Shown piece after piece: positions 22,554 to 33,543 of a DNA stretch of 64,000 bases (position 1 is its first letter; each line of letters opens with the position of its first letter). Position numbers and translations under genes: made by a program. Origin of the DNA: Pyropia yezoensis. Taxonomy: Eukaryota > Rhodophyta > Bangiophyceae > Bangiales > Bangiaceae. The DNA is taken from positions 26,996,063 through 27,060,062 of the forward strand of contig CM020619.1 of assembly GCA_009829735.1 (NCBI GenBank), in the 5' to 3' direction. The notes under the pieces were generated by a model. It was not told the origin of the DNA and did no database searches. It saw nothing but the letters and a program-made list of their open reading frames with translations.

Positions 22554-25500
22554 ATGGCGCCTACCTCTGCCCGCCCCGGGGGGGGCGTGTCGCCGTTGCC
22601 AGCCGCCGCCGCCGCCGCCGCCTCCGCCGCTGCCGCTGCCGCCGCCGCCGCCGCCGCCGCCGCCGCCCCTGCGTCGGTCCACTGGGCAGTGGCGGCCGGG
22701 CGTTTGACGTCGGGGGGGGCGGCGCCGGCTGTGGCGGCGGCAGCGGCGGCGGCCGCCGCCGCCGCGATGGCGCCCGCCACCCCGGCCGAGACGGTGCGCG
22801 GGTGGCGGCTGCTGTCGCAGCGCGTGTCGGTACGGGTGGTTCTTGGCAGCGGGGGGGGGGGGGGTGGGGGTGGTGCTCGCGTGTGGGGAGTGACAGAAGT
22901 GCTTCTCGGTGGACTCCCCGTGGGCGGTGGTGGCGGCGGTGGCGGCGGCTGCGGTGGCGGCGGCGGCGGCGGCGGCGGGGGTGGGGGTGGGGGTGGTGGT
23001 GGAGACCCCCTCCCCCCCCCGGCTGAGGTACGTTTTACCACGGGCCGGGCGGTGGTGTGGGGCGCCGCCGCCAATGGGGTTGCGGCCCCGTGGTGGCCAG
23101 TCGGAGGGCCACCGACCGGGGCGGCGGCGGCGGCGGGCGCCGCCGCTGCCGCGGAGCGCATCCTGGACGCCGCCGCGCGGGTGGACGATGTGTTTGGCGC
23201 CGCGGCGGGCGGGGGGGCAGACGCCTTTGGCGGGGGGGGGGGGGCGGTGCTCGTCAGTGTTCCCCCAGAGGTGCGCGCCGCGGCGGCCGCAGCGGCTGCG
23301 GGGGCGGCGGCGGGGGGGGATGGGGGCAGCGGCGGGTCTGCCACCGCCCTGCCCTGGGCGCTGTCCGTGACGCTCGGCTTTGAGGCGCCCGTCGGCCCGC
23401 GGGTGCCCGGCCTGGTCGCCGCGACCACCCGCGACGGCCGGCCGTACGTCTACACCGCCGCCGAGCCTGTGGCGGGCCGCGGCGCTTGGTTCCCGGCCGT
23501 GCCACCGCCGTCCCCGCCGGGGGCGGGCGGGGGGGGCGCCGCGGGCGCCGCCACCGCCGCCCGCTGCCCCGTCGCGGTGCGCGTGTCGACCGACCCGCGG
23601 GTGACGGCGGCGGCGTCTGGGGCGCTCGTCGCGTCGGCGCTGGTGGTCAATGACGGGCTGGGCGGGGGGGCGGGCACCGACGCCGGACCAGCAGCCGGCG
23701 TGTGGGCGCCCGCTCCCCCCGGCGACGAGATGAGCGACGCCCCCCCGGCCCCCCTCCCCCCTACGCTCCCCCGCGGGGCGGGCCCCCGGTGGAAGGTGAC
23801 GGAGTTTTGGACACCCGCCCCCGTCCGCGCTTCGGATGTGGGCATCGTCGCGGGGCCGTTTGTGGCGCTCGCCGACCCGTCCACCCCCGCGGCGGTCACC
23901 TACCTGTGCCTCCCGGGGCGGGGGCGGGACATGGCCGCAGCGATTCCGCCGCTGTTTGCCAACGCCCTCGCGGTGGTGCGTGACTACTTTGGCGGCGCCC
24001 CGCCGACGGGCACTGGTGGGGGGGCCGTCGCCGCCGCGCCGTGGGTGGCCGCCGCCGCCGCGAGGGGGGGGGGGGGAGGCCTGGCGCCCCCATTGGTTGG
24101 GTGGCTGCCGCCGCCGCCCGTGGCGGACGCCGAGGGCGATGACGCCGAGGAGGAAGAGGCCGAGGGGGGCGAGGACAGTGACGATGACGGGGCCGGGGGC
24201 GCCCCCGACGCGGGGGGCGTCGCCAATGGTCAAGCCAACGGCGTCGGTGGCGGCAGCGCGGCGGCGCCCCCCAACCGCGCCGCCCCCTTTACCTTTACGG
24301 TCGTCTACCTGGGCGACGGCGCAGGTGGCGACGGCCAATCCCATTCCTGGGCGGGGGGCCTCGCCACCCTCCCCGGAGAGGCGCTGCCGCCCGTGGCGCC
24401 CGGGGAGGTCCCCCCGGGTGGCCATGGCCGGCTCCCCCGAGCCGACGGGAGCGTCGGCGGATGTGCGGGGGAGGGCGCCCGCCTGGCGCTCGCCGCCGCC
24501 CTCGTCGGCGCCTATTTCGGGGTGGCCGTGTCGCCCCGGTCGGCGGCGGTCGACGGGTGGCTGCTCGCGGGCATCCGCCGGCACGTGGCCGCCACTGCCG
24601 TGAGGTCCATGCTCGGGCGCAACTGGTTTCGCTTTTGGTCTGCTGACCAGCTGGACGCCATCCGGGAGGACGTGGCCGCTGCCGCTTCGATGGCGCGGGT
24701 GCTGCCTCCCCGCCTTGGGGGGGATGGCGGCGGGGGTGGCGGCGGGGGTGGGGGTGCGGACGACCACTCCCACGCGCCCAGCCACGGCCATTCGCACGCC
24801 AAGGCTGGTGGCAGTGACGGCATGCACTCGCGCGGCGGTGGCGGCGGGCGCCACGGCGGCGGTCGCGACGATGGGGGCGGGGACAGCGCATTTTCGCGCG
24901 GCAGCGGCGCCGCCGCGGCGCGGCGGGCGGGCCTGGTGCTGCAGCTGGTCGAGAAGCGGGTGGGGGGTGATGTCTTCCGGCGGGCCCTCCGGGATATCCT
25001 CGCGGAAACGCTCGCCGCCGCGGGCGTGGCGGGCGGGACGGTGGCCAAGGCGGGGCGGGGGGCGGGGGGGGGAAGGGGGGGCGAAAAGCCGCGGCGGCGG
25101 CTGCCGCCGCCGCCGCCGCTGCGGCTGCGGCCGCGGCCGCTGGGTCCTCGGCGCCCGGTGCGGGTGGCGGGGGCGCCCCCATTATCGCCGGCGGCGGGCG
25201 GACCAAGGTGTCCCTCCCGCCACCTCCCGCCCCCGCCGGCTTTGACGACACGGCATCGGCTGGCCTGGGCGTGTCGCCCTTCCTCAAGCGCCTCCGCGCC
25301 ATTTGTGGGAGCGACCTCAAGGGCCTCGTGAGGCAGTGGGCGGCTGCCCCCGCGGCGGTGCCGGCGCTCGAGTGCGGCTACCGCTACGACACGCGCAAGC
25401 GCCACGTGGAGTTTGTGGTGCGGCAGGCGCCGGCCACCCGCGGGGGGCCCGTGCCCCCCCCGCTGGGTGCTGCTGGTGGCGGCGGCGGCGGCGGCGGGCG

Positions 25501-28500
25501 CGGAGGGGGCGGGGGCAGTCGCGGCGGCGGCGTCGACCGTCCCCCTCCCCAGCTCTTTTCCGGCACCCTCACCGTGCGGCTGATCGAAACAGATGGCGCG
25601 TACGACCACGCGGTGGAGGTCCGCGACGGCGCCGTCACCGCCAACCTGCCGTGTCACTCGCGGCGCGTGCGCAACCGGGCGGCGGCGATGGTCACCGCAG
25701 CCGCCGCGTCGGCGGTTGACGCTGCCTACCGCCTCGACGCGGCGGGCGTCGGCTCCTTCCTGGGCGTGCGCGTGGACCCCGACGGCGAGTGGGGCGCCGC
25801 CATCACGCTGCGGCAGCCCGCCGCGTGCTGGACGGCGTTGCTCGCCACGGAGCGCGATGCGCTTGCGCAGCGGGAGGCAGTGCGGGGCCTTGCCTGGTCG
25901 GTCCGCCACGTTGTGGCCCGCGTCGACGCGGCGGCGGCGGCGGCGGGGCCCGCTGGGGACGGCGCCGGCCCGACAGCCGCCGCGGCCACTGACGGCGGTG
26001 CAGAGGCGGCCGCCGCCACGGCCGCCGACGGGGACGGGTCGAAAAAGGAGGGCGCACCGGCGCCGACGACGGGCCCCGCGAGCCTCCTCCGCGCCGTCGT
26101 CGCCGAACTCTCCCGCGTCCTCAACGACACGCAGCTCTACTGGCGCGTCCGCGTGTCGGCGGCGGCGGCGCTGGCGTCGTGTGGCACCGCCGGCCTCGAC
26201 GCGCTGCTGGGATGGTGCGTGCCCCGGTACGTGGGCCTCCCCGGCGGCGCGCCGGTGATTGGCATTGGAGCGGCCGCCGAGGCCGCCGCCGCCGCGGCGG
26301 TGCGCGCCAACCGGTTTGTCGACCTCCCCGAGGCGTACGTCAAGCAGGGGGTGGTCGCCGCGCTCGCTGCGTGTCGCACCTCTGAAGCGGCCGCCGCGGC
26401 GGCCACCGCCGCGGCCGCGGGGAGCCCACCGCTGCCGTCTGCCGCCGCGGCCGTGGGCGCCTCGTTGGCGACGCGCCCACCGACAGACCACGGGCGGGGG
26501 CGGCCGGTGGTGCACCCCCGCGCGGCGACGCTGCTGCTCGCCCTCTCCGCGGGCAACGACAATGCCGGCAATGAGGTGTCGGACGTGGGCTACCGCACCG
26601 CCCTGGTCACCGCCCTCGGCGCCGCCGCCGCCGCCGCCGCCGACCCGGCGGCCGCCCACCGGGCCGTCGCCGAGGTGTCCCGCCACCTGTCCCTGGCCGG
26701 GCTGGCGCCCCCGCCTGGGGCGGCTCACGGCCGCCTCGCCGCGGCGGCGCTGACCGCCCTGGTCACCGCGTCGGCGGGCGACGCGTTTGCGGCGTCGCCC
26801 GCGGCGCAGGCGCCCCTGCGGTCGTGCCTCGCCGCCGTTGCGGGGGACCCGGCGTCGCCGCATGCGGCGCGCAAGGCGGCGGTGGCGGGCCTTGCCAGCC
26901 GCTTTGGCGGCTCGGCCGCGGTCGTTGCGTGGTTGCTCGGCCTGGCGCTGCCACGGCCGGCGCAGACGCCGCCGCCGCCGCTCTTGGTGGGAGGAGGGGG
27001 GGATGCGCCCCTCCCCGACGGCGCCGTGGGGGTGCCCCCGGCTGTGGCTGCCGCCGTGCGGCGGGCACTCTCCGCCGGCGCAGTGGGCGGGCCGCCCCCA
27101 GACTGCTGCGGCGGCGGTGACGACGGCGGCGGCGGCGGCCGCGACAGTGGCAGCCTCTATTGGGAGCCCCCCCGCCTCCGCCGCGCCGTGCACCGGGCGC
27201 TTTGGGCGGCCGTCACCCCCCCCCCCCCCCCGCGGGCGGTCACGGACGGCGGCGGCACATCCCTCTCCTGCCCACCCCAGCCCCCCGCCGTCACCGCCCT
27301 CCGCCGACGCACAGCGGGCGCGGCGGCGGCGGCGGCCGCCGCCCTGGCGGTCGGCGCCTCCGCCGCGGCCGCCGGCGACGCGCCGTCGGCACGCCTCGCC
27401 GCTGCCTCGGCGCGCGCTGCCTGGGGCCGCGGCGTCCCGGTGGCGCTGCTCGACGCGGCCGCCTACGCGGTCGCCCGCGCGCCGCCGCCCCCGCCGGTGG
27501 CTGTGGGAATGGGCGTGCCGCCGCCGCTGCCGCGCATCCGGGTGTTGCCGCCGACGGCAGCCGCCGCTCCCGTCACGCGGTCGGCGCTGGGGTGGGTGCC
27601 GGGCGGGTCGGCGCGGTCGGGGGGGTCGACCGCAGGCCGCTGGGGGGGGCTCGGCGCTGGGGGGGGCGGGGCGTCGGCGGGCGGCGGCAGCTTCGCGCCG
27701 CCGCCCCCCACCGCCGCCACCACCGCCGCCGCCCCGTCTTACACGTCGGGGGGGGAGGCGTCGGTGCACAGCGGGCGGGGGAGCAGCCGCGCGCGGCGGC
27801 GGCCGCGCGCGGCGCCGACGCGGAGCTCCCCGCGGGCGCCCGCCGCGGCGGCGGCGGCAGCGGCCGAGGCGGCAGCCGCCGCCGCCGCCGCGTCAGCGTC
27901 AACCGCCGCGGCGGCGGCGGCGGCGGCCGAGGCGACGGCGGCGACGATGGCGGCGGCGGTGGCGCCCATGGCCCTGACGGGGGGCACCCGCGGGGGGCGC
28001 CGCGGCAGCGTCGCTGCCGAGGAGGTGGGCCCCGCCGCGCCCACGTCGCCCGGCGCGCCCGGCAGCCCGTCGTGGTCCCCGCGCAGTGGCGGCGGCGGCG
28101 GCGGTGGCGGCGTTGACGACACGATGCTCGACGCGAGCGGCGGGTGGCACTCGGACGAGGGGGGGGGTGGGGGGTGGGGGGGGGAGTTCCCTGGGGGGAG
28201 AGGAGGGGACGTCCCCGCCATGCCCACCTCGCCACGCAGCTGGAGTGGGGGAGGTGGCGGGGGCAGGGGGGGTTACGATGGGGTGGACGCTCCCAGCGGC
28301 GGTGAGGATGGTGGCTGGGGGGGAGGGGGGGGTGTGGGGGTTGGAGGGAGGGGGGGAGGGGACCAGGACGCCCTGGGGGGGGCCTTTTCCGCCCAAGGCA
28401 GCGACGGCGGCGGCGCGGCGGCCGACCCCAACGCGGTGCCGCTGCCGGTGGAGCCACCGCAGGCCGAGTCACCCCCCCCGCCGCCGTCGCCGTCATTGCC

Positions 28501-30509
28501 ACCACTCCCCCTGCCGCCGCCGTCCGCTTCACCGCCACGCGCCCTCCCCCTGCACTCCCCCCCCCCGCCCTCGCCCGCCACGGATGTGGTCGTGGCGGCC
28601 GCCGCGGCGTCGCCGTCGACGCCGTCGTCGGGCTGGGCAATTGTCGCGGGCGTGCCGCCGGCGGTGGTCGACGCGGAGGACGGCGCCTTCCTCCTCCGCG
28701 CGTGGGCGGCGGTGCGCGGGGGGGGCGCCGCCGCCGCCGCGGCCGCCGCTGCGGGCGTGCCGCTGCTGTGCCTCGACGACGCGGACGGGGGGGTGCGGGG
28801 GGGCGGGCTGGAGGGGGTGCCGCTGTCGCCGTCGCCGCCGCCACCGGCGGTGGCGCCGCCGCCGTCTGCGCCACTGGCGGTGGCGCCGTCAGCGGCGGCG
28901 GCGGCAGCAGCGGCGGGGGGCGGCCGCGGTGGCAGCCGTGGCCGTGGCGACGGTGGCCACGGGCGGCCGTTTGTGCGGGACGGCAGCGATGGCGGCGACG
29001 GTCGTCCCTTTGTGCGGGACGGCGGTGATGGGGGCGACAGCCGGCCGTTTGTGCGGAACGCCGTTGTCGGCCGGCCGTTTGTCCGAGACGCGGGCGACGG
29101 CCGGCCGTTTGTCCGGGATGGCGGCGACGGGCGGCCTTTTGTGCGGGACGCTGGCGACGGCCGGCCGTTTGTTCGGGACGCTGGCGGAGCCGACGGCGTT
29201 GGCAGGCGCCCCGCGCGTGAGGACACCCGCGACGTTGTCGTTGGCAGCGGCGGCAACGGCGACGGCGACGGCGACGGCGAAGGTGATGGGAACGGTGGCG
29301 GTGGCGCCGACGGCGGTGTGGATGGCGCCGGGGATGACGGCGTCGTCGCGGCGGCGTCGGCAGTGGCGGAGGGGGAGGACGAGGAGCGCCGCCGGGAGCG
29401 GCGGCGCAAGAAGCGGCGCAAGAAGCGCCGCCGGGATGGCAGCGCCGGCGCTGGTGGCGACGGCGATGGTGGGGGGGAGGACGGGGGAACGGCTGCCGCT
29501 GCTGGGGGTGGTGACGCCGGCGACGAGGACGGCGGGGAGGAGGAGCGGCGGCGGCGGCGGCGGAAGAAGCGGCGGCGGCACCGCGACGGTGCGGACGGGG
29601 AGGAGGAGGGTGGGGGTGCGGCAGATGCCGACCCACCCCGCCCGGCCCGCAGCCGCACGCCGCCGCCCGCCCGCAGCCGCACGCCGCCACCCGCCCGCAG
29701 CCGCACGCCGCCACCCGCCCGCAGCCGCACGCCGCCACCCGTCCGCAGCCCCACGCCGCCGCCCGTGGTGGTGGCCGACGACGCGTCGGTGGGCCGGGCG
29801 AGTGTGGGGGGGGAGGGGAGCAGCGCTGGGCGGGCAGCGGGTGGCGCTACGGGGGCGGAACGCCCCCACGACCGCCCCGACCGCGACCGCGACCGTGAGC
29901 GTGACCGCGACCGCGACCGTGAGCGTGGCCGCGACCGCGATCGCGACCGCGACCGTGACCGCAACCGTGACCGTGACCGCGACCGAGACCGTGACCGTGA
30001 CCGTGACCGCGACCGTGACCGCGACCGCGACCGGGGTGGGCGCGACCGGGAGCGTTCGCGGGAGCGAGAGCGGGAGCGGGAGCGAGAGCGGGAGCGGGAG
30101 CGTGAGCGCGAGCGCGAGCGTGACCGTGGCCGCTCCCGGGACCGGGACCGTTCTTGGGACCGCGACCGTTCTTGGGACCGCGACCGTGACCGTGACCGCG
30201 ACCGCGACCGTGACCGCGACCGCGACCGCGACCGCACCCGCTCCCGCGACAGAGACCGGGACCGGGACCGAGACCGGGACCGTGACCGCGACCGCGGCCG
30301 CGACCGGGAGCGGGGGCGGGAGCGGGGCCGCTCCCGGGACCGCGACCGTTCGCGGGACCTCGACCGGACCCGCTCCCGGGGGGCGGCGGGGGAGCCCGAC
30401 CGTTCACGGGACCGCGACCGGGGCCGTTCCCGGGACCGGGGGCGGTCGAGGGAGCTCGACCGCGACCGCGACCGCGACCGCGGCGGGCACGACCGCAGTG
30501 ATCGCGGCC

Positions 30510-30557
<48 letters not shown>

Positions 30558-30997
30558 GCGGCGGCGGGTGGAGCCGCGACAGCCCGCGGCGGCCGCTGCC
30601 GGCCGCCGCTGCGATTGTCGACAGCTGGCGGCGGGGCAGCCCAGGGCGGGATGGCGGCTGGGGCATCCCAGCCAGCGGTGGTGGCGGCGGCGGTGTCGGC
30701 GGTGGCGGCGGCGGCGGCGGCGGCGGCGGCAGCCAGTGGCGTCCCCCGCCCCTCCCCCGTGGCGGCGCCGGGCGGCTGACGTCGCCAAAGGCGGGGTTGG
30801 TGGGGGCGGCGGCGTCGGCGGCGCCCCCCCCCCCGGCCCTGCCCCCCCCCCCTCCCACCTCATCGTCGGCGGCGGCGGCGGCGGCGGCGGCGGTGGGCCC
30901 GGCGGCAGACGAGTCCCACGGCGGAAGCGTGCGGTCGGGGGGGGCGTCGGCGGGGGCGCTGCGGGTAAAGGTCAAGCTGTCGCGCAAGCACCCGTGA
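22554..30997 (+). CDS. TAF2: TFIID subunit TAF2 (inactive M1-aminopeptidase fold) with long mixed-charge tail
   Basis: TAF2 is the TFIID subunit that helps bind the core promoter. The first frame (ATG 22554 to about 25070) has an Ala-rich N-terminus, then an M1-peptidase-like region ending in the family block around SPRSAAVDGWLLAGIRRH, WFRFWSADQLDAIRED and LVEKRVGGDVFRRALRDIL; there is no HExxH zinc motif, as expected for TAF2. After G-rich tracts at 25051-25081 the gene continues in another frame: GLVRQWAAAPAAVP, FSGTLTVRLIE, NLPCHSRRVRNR, and the diagnostic RVDPDGEW followed by QPAACW and ERDALAQREAV. HEAT-like Ala-rich sequence follows. The last 950 or so residues are low complexity ending in Arg-Asp/Arg-Glu repeats and KVKLSRKHP. 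Total is about 2,810 residues against about 1,200-1,400 in animals and yeast. No GT-AG intron fits the frame change, so a homopolymer error is likely. Confidence 0.88.
28960..29200 (+). repeat. Coding repeat RPFVRD(A/G)GDG in TAF2 tail
   Basis: Around nine degenerate 30-36 bp copies of a sequence encoding GRPFVRDGGDG (GGCGACGGCCGGCCGTTTGT core) occur in tandem. The last is followed by a basic KKRRKKRRR patch at about 29400-29440. The function of the block is unknown. Confidence 0.85.
29639..30515 (+). repeat. Coding repeats RSRTPPPA and (DR)n/(ER)n in TAF2 tail
   Basis: A 24-bp unit encoding PPARSRTP occurs five times at 29639-29760. From about 29870 the frame becomes almost pure alternating Asp-Arg and Glu-Arg with occasional RS and RSW, for more than 200 residues. 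The repeat is GACCGC/GACCGT with many synonymous changes (GAC CGC, GAC CGT, GAG CGG), which suggests selection for the peptide or ongoing slippage within the codon pair. The complementary strand reads as Arg-Ser repeats, but only the plus strand continues from conserved TAF2 sequence. Confidence 0.9.
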
Positions 30998-32492
30998 GCG
31001 GCGTCCGCTCTTTTGTTTGGGTGGGTGGGGGTGGGGGGAGGGGGGGGCGTGGTCAAAGCGGTGCGGCGAGAGCAGTGGCGGCGGATGTGGGAGCGGGCTA
31101 CGTGTTGGGGGAGGGGGGGGGGGGGGGGGGGTACGAACGCGGCCGCCGGCGCGCTGGCACGGACGGCGGGCGGGATTGTGGAAGGGGGGGGGAGCTCCTG
31201 GCGCGGGTGTCCCACGTCCCGATTTTTCTTCTTGCTTGTGAGCCGACGCCGCCGCCGCTTGCGGCTGGGGGGCCCTGCATGGTCGGCTGGCGGGCGGTGG
31301 CCGCCTTTTTTGGTGCTGCCCGCCTACCTGCCGCCCCTCCCCCCCCGCGAATGATGGGCAGAGAGGGGGCCCGGCAGCGGTTGGTGTCGCCATGCCGCGC
31401 CGCCCGCCGCCACGCGGGGCTCTCATCCGCGAACAACCGTGCACAAAGGGCAGGAGTCCGCGCAGGTCAGCCGGCCACCCCACCCTTGCGATGTCCTCCC
31501 CTATGGGCGCTCTTCTGTCCATACAGTGAGGACCAGTACAGTACAGTACAGTACAGCCGCGTCCTGCGGCGCCAAGTGCGGCACGCATGCCACCAGCGTA
31601 TAGTGGCGGCCATTGATGAGCGGGCCCCAGCAGCAGCGAGCTGCCCTCCCGTCCTTACGGCGCAATGACCCGTCAACAGCGTTTGGTAGGTAGAGCGGTG
31701 CAACCCCGCGTCGGGCGCGCCGCCGGTCGCGCTGCCGGCGGGGGCATCGGTCAGCGGCGACCGTGTCGGGTGTCCACAGGGTGCGCCAGCATCCCTCCCT
31801 CACTCTGTCTCATCGACGCTGCCGCCGCGGGGGCCCGCAGACTGACCCCGCCGCTGCCGATGGGTGGCGGGCGAGCCCCTCGCTCGGCGACAGCGGGCGC
31901 GGTTCGCGACGCGCGCGGCGCTTGCCGCCCGCCCCGCCTTGACTTTGGTCCGTGGCTGGCCCGCCAGCGGATGCCGCCCACTGCCCGCTCTTGGCTCTCT
32001 ATCGCGCACCTTTTGGGGGCCCGTTTCTTTCTTTATGTCGTGCCTGCTGTTCGTGCTCGTTGGTGTTGCGGATATAGGCCCTGCGTCTTCCCGTGCCGTC
32101 TGGGGCGCCGTCCCCTTCCTTGCCGCCCGTGTGGTCGGGGGACCATGCACCGTCACGAATAGCTGCCACAGAGTGAAAAGGGAACCTGCACAAGCACTCT
32201 CCTGTCTGCTCGCAGTTTATCTTCGCGGCCGGATTTCATTCCCTGAGCTGGACGTGGAAGGCGATCAATCCCCTCGGCGGCCGTGCGGTGCAGCAGAGCC
32301 CACCGATACCCCGCCCTCCCTCCCGAGCGCGCTGATCGCCGCCACCCGAGGCCTTCCCACACCTATCACCCCCCGCCCTCGCGCCTTTGCGTCCGCCTGA
32401 CCTGCACCCACCCCGTCCATCCGTTTCTACCCCCCCCCCCCCCCCCCCCCCCATCTCTTTTTTTCGCTCGTCCATCGCGTCGGCCGCTCGCC
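30998..32492. other. TAF2 to YggT-like intergenic region
   Basis: It contains TAF2 downstream sequence, a 19-G run (31113-31131) and a less GC-biased stretch with short open frames of no recognisable content. A four-copy CAGTA microsatellite lies at about 31534-31555. At the right end lies the C/T-rich leader of the next gene, with an uninterrupted 23-C run (32430-32452) about 40 bases before its ATG. No TATA box was found. Confidence 0.55.
32430..32492 (+). promoter_or_regulatory. C-tract leader before YggT-like gene
   Basis: Twenty-three C residues, then ATCTCTTTTTTTCGCTCG, directly precede the ATG at 32493. Similar C/T-rich stretches precede most of the well-supported genes in this window (RIO1, TAF2, PCNA, CobB fusion, CURT1, GH16), so this may be a core-promoter or 5'-leader element. 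Whether it acts in DNA or RNA is not visible. Confidence 0.45.
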
Positions 32493-33137
32493 ATGGCCTT
32501 TGCGGTCGCTCCGGCGGGGCGGCTGGTCGCCGCTGCGCCGCGGCAGCCGCTGACAGCGGCCGCCGCCCGCCGCGCCACCGCCACCCCCACCACCGCCGCC
32601 GCCGTGTCGCGGCGGCCACGGGCGGCTGCTGCGGACGCCCCACCCGCCGCGGGGGTAACCACCGGCGTGTCATCTCCCCCGCCAGCCGCCGCCCCTGCCA
32701 CTGCCGCTCCTGCCGCTGCAGCCGCCGCTACGGCGGCGGCCGCTGCCGCCGCTGCCGCGGCACCCGCGCTGGCGGGCGTGGCGTGTGCCATTGCCCTTGG
32801 CGGGGCGTCCCTTCCCGCGGCGCTGGCGGCGCTGGGCAACGGCGTGGAGGCGGGCGGGGAGGCGTGGCGGCCGGTCGCCACCCTCCTGGCCGGCCCCGGC
32901 CTGTTTGTCTTCAACACCGCCATGGTCTTCCGCATCGCCGCCAGCTGGTACCCCGCGGAGAACCTGCGCAAGTTCCCCCTGCTGCTCCTGGCGGTGCCCA
33001 CCGAGCCGCTGCTGCGGGCGACGCGCCGCGTCTTTCCCCCCGTGGGGGGGGTGGACATCTCGCCGATTGTGTGGTTTGCGGTGGGCAGCTTTGTGCGTGA
33101 GATCCTGGTGGGCTCCCAGGGGCTCCTGACGCTGTGA
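32493..33137 (+). CDS. YggT-family membrane protein, plastid-targeted (CCB3/YLMG-like)
   Basis: This 214-residue protein has an N-terminus rich in Ala, Arg, Ser and Thr with no acidic residues for the first 45 or so positions, typical of a plastid transit peptide, then an Ala-rich linker with a hydrophobic segment near 92-112. The YggT domain occupies about 127-213: FNTAMVFRIAASWYP (first membrane segment and the R-x-x-x-SWYP motif), PTEPLLRATRRVFPPVGGVDISP (the family's PPxGGxDxSP signature), and a second membrane segment ending at the C-terminus. Members act in plastid division/nucleoid distribution (YLMG) or in haem attachment to cytochrome b6 (CCB3); sequence alone does not separate these. 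The start ATG (context TCGCCATGG) follows a C/T-rich leader. It converges on GPN1. Confidence 0.88.
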   Translation: MAFAVAPAGRLVAAAPRQPLTAAAARRATATPTTAAAVSRRPRAAAADAPPAAGVTTGVSSPPPAAAPATAAPAAAAAATAAAAAAAAAAPALAGVACAIALGGASLPAALAALGNGVEAGGEAWRPVATLLAGPGLFVFNTAMVFRIAASWYPAENLRKFPLLLLAVPTEPLLRATRRVFPPVGGVDISPIVWFAVGSFVREILVGSQGLLTL

Positions 33138-33543
33138 AAAGGGGGGGGGAGAGGGGGGGGGGAGCGGATGGTAGGGGTTTGAGGGTGAGAGGAGGGAGGG
33201 TTGATGGGAGCGGGGGGAGGGAAGGGGTTGGGCGGGGGGAGGATGTGGTTGCTGCTGCCGACGGCGGGCTGGGGTTGACACCGACGTCGGCGCTAGATTG
33301 GGTTGTGGGGTGGGCGGGGGCGGGGGCGGGGGCGGGTTGGGAGATACATGGCTTGGGCACCCTAGCGTGGGGGGGGCGTCGGGGAAGTGGCGCCATGGCC
33401 AGTAGCCGACGCTGGTGGCTGGACGGGCGACCAGGCAGGGGGCAGGGCGCGGGGACGGGGAGGGCGCCCTTGCTAATCGCAGGGGAAGGGGGGAGAAGGG
33501 GGGGAAGGGGGGGGGGGTCTGCCTTGGGGGTGTGCCCCCGTCA
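33138..33543. other. Convergent spacer, G-rich low complexity
   Basis: This 406-base region is very G-rich on the plus strand, with GGGGCGGGGGCGGGGGCGGG near 33315. It separates the stop of the YggT-like gene from the annotated end of GPN1. It holds no gene, and its G clusters could form quadruplexes. Confidence 0.5.

Noticed and set aside
20974..22707. 577-codon plus-strand open frame between DP and TAF2
   Set aside because: It has no domain, passes through the 30-G run, overlaps the TAF2 start in another frame and has compositionally random content.
28273..31215. Long minus-strand frame rich in Arg-Ser repeats, resembling an SR splicing factor
   Set aside because: It is exactly antisense to the TAF2 tail. 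GACCGC read on the other strand gives RS by necessity, there is no RRM domain, and the plus frame is anchored by conserved TAF2 motifs.
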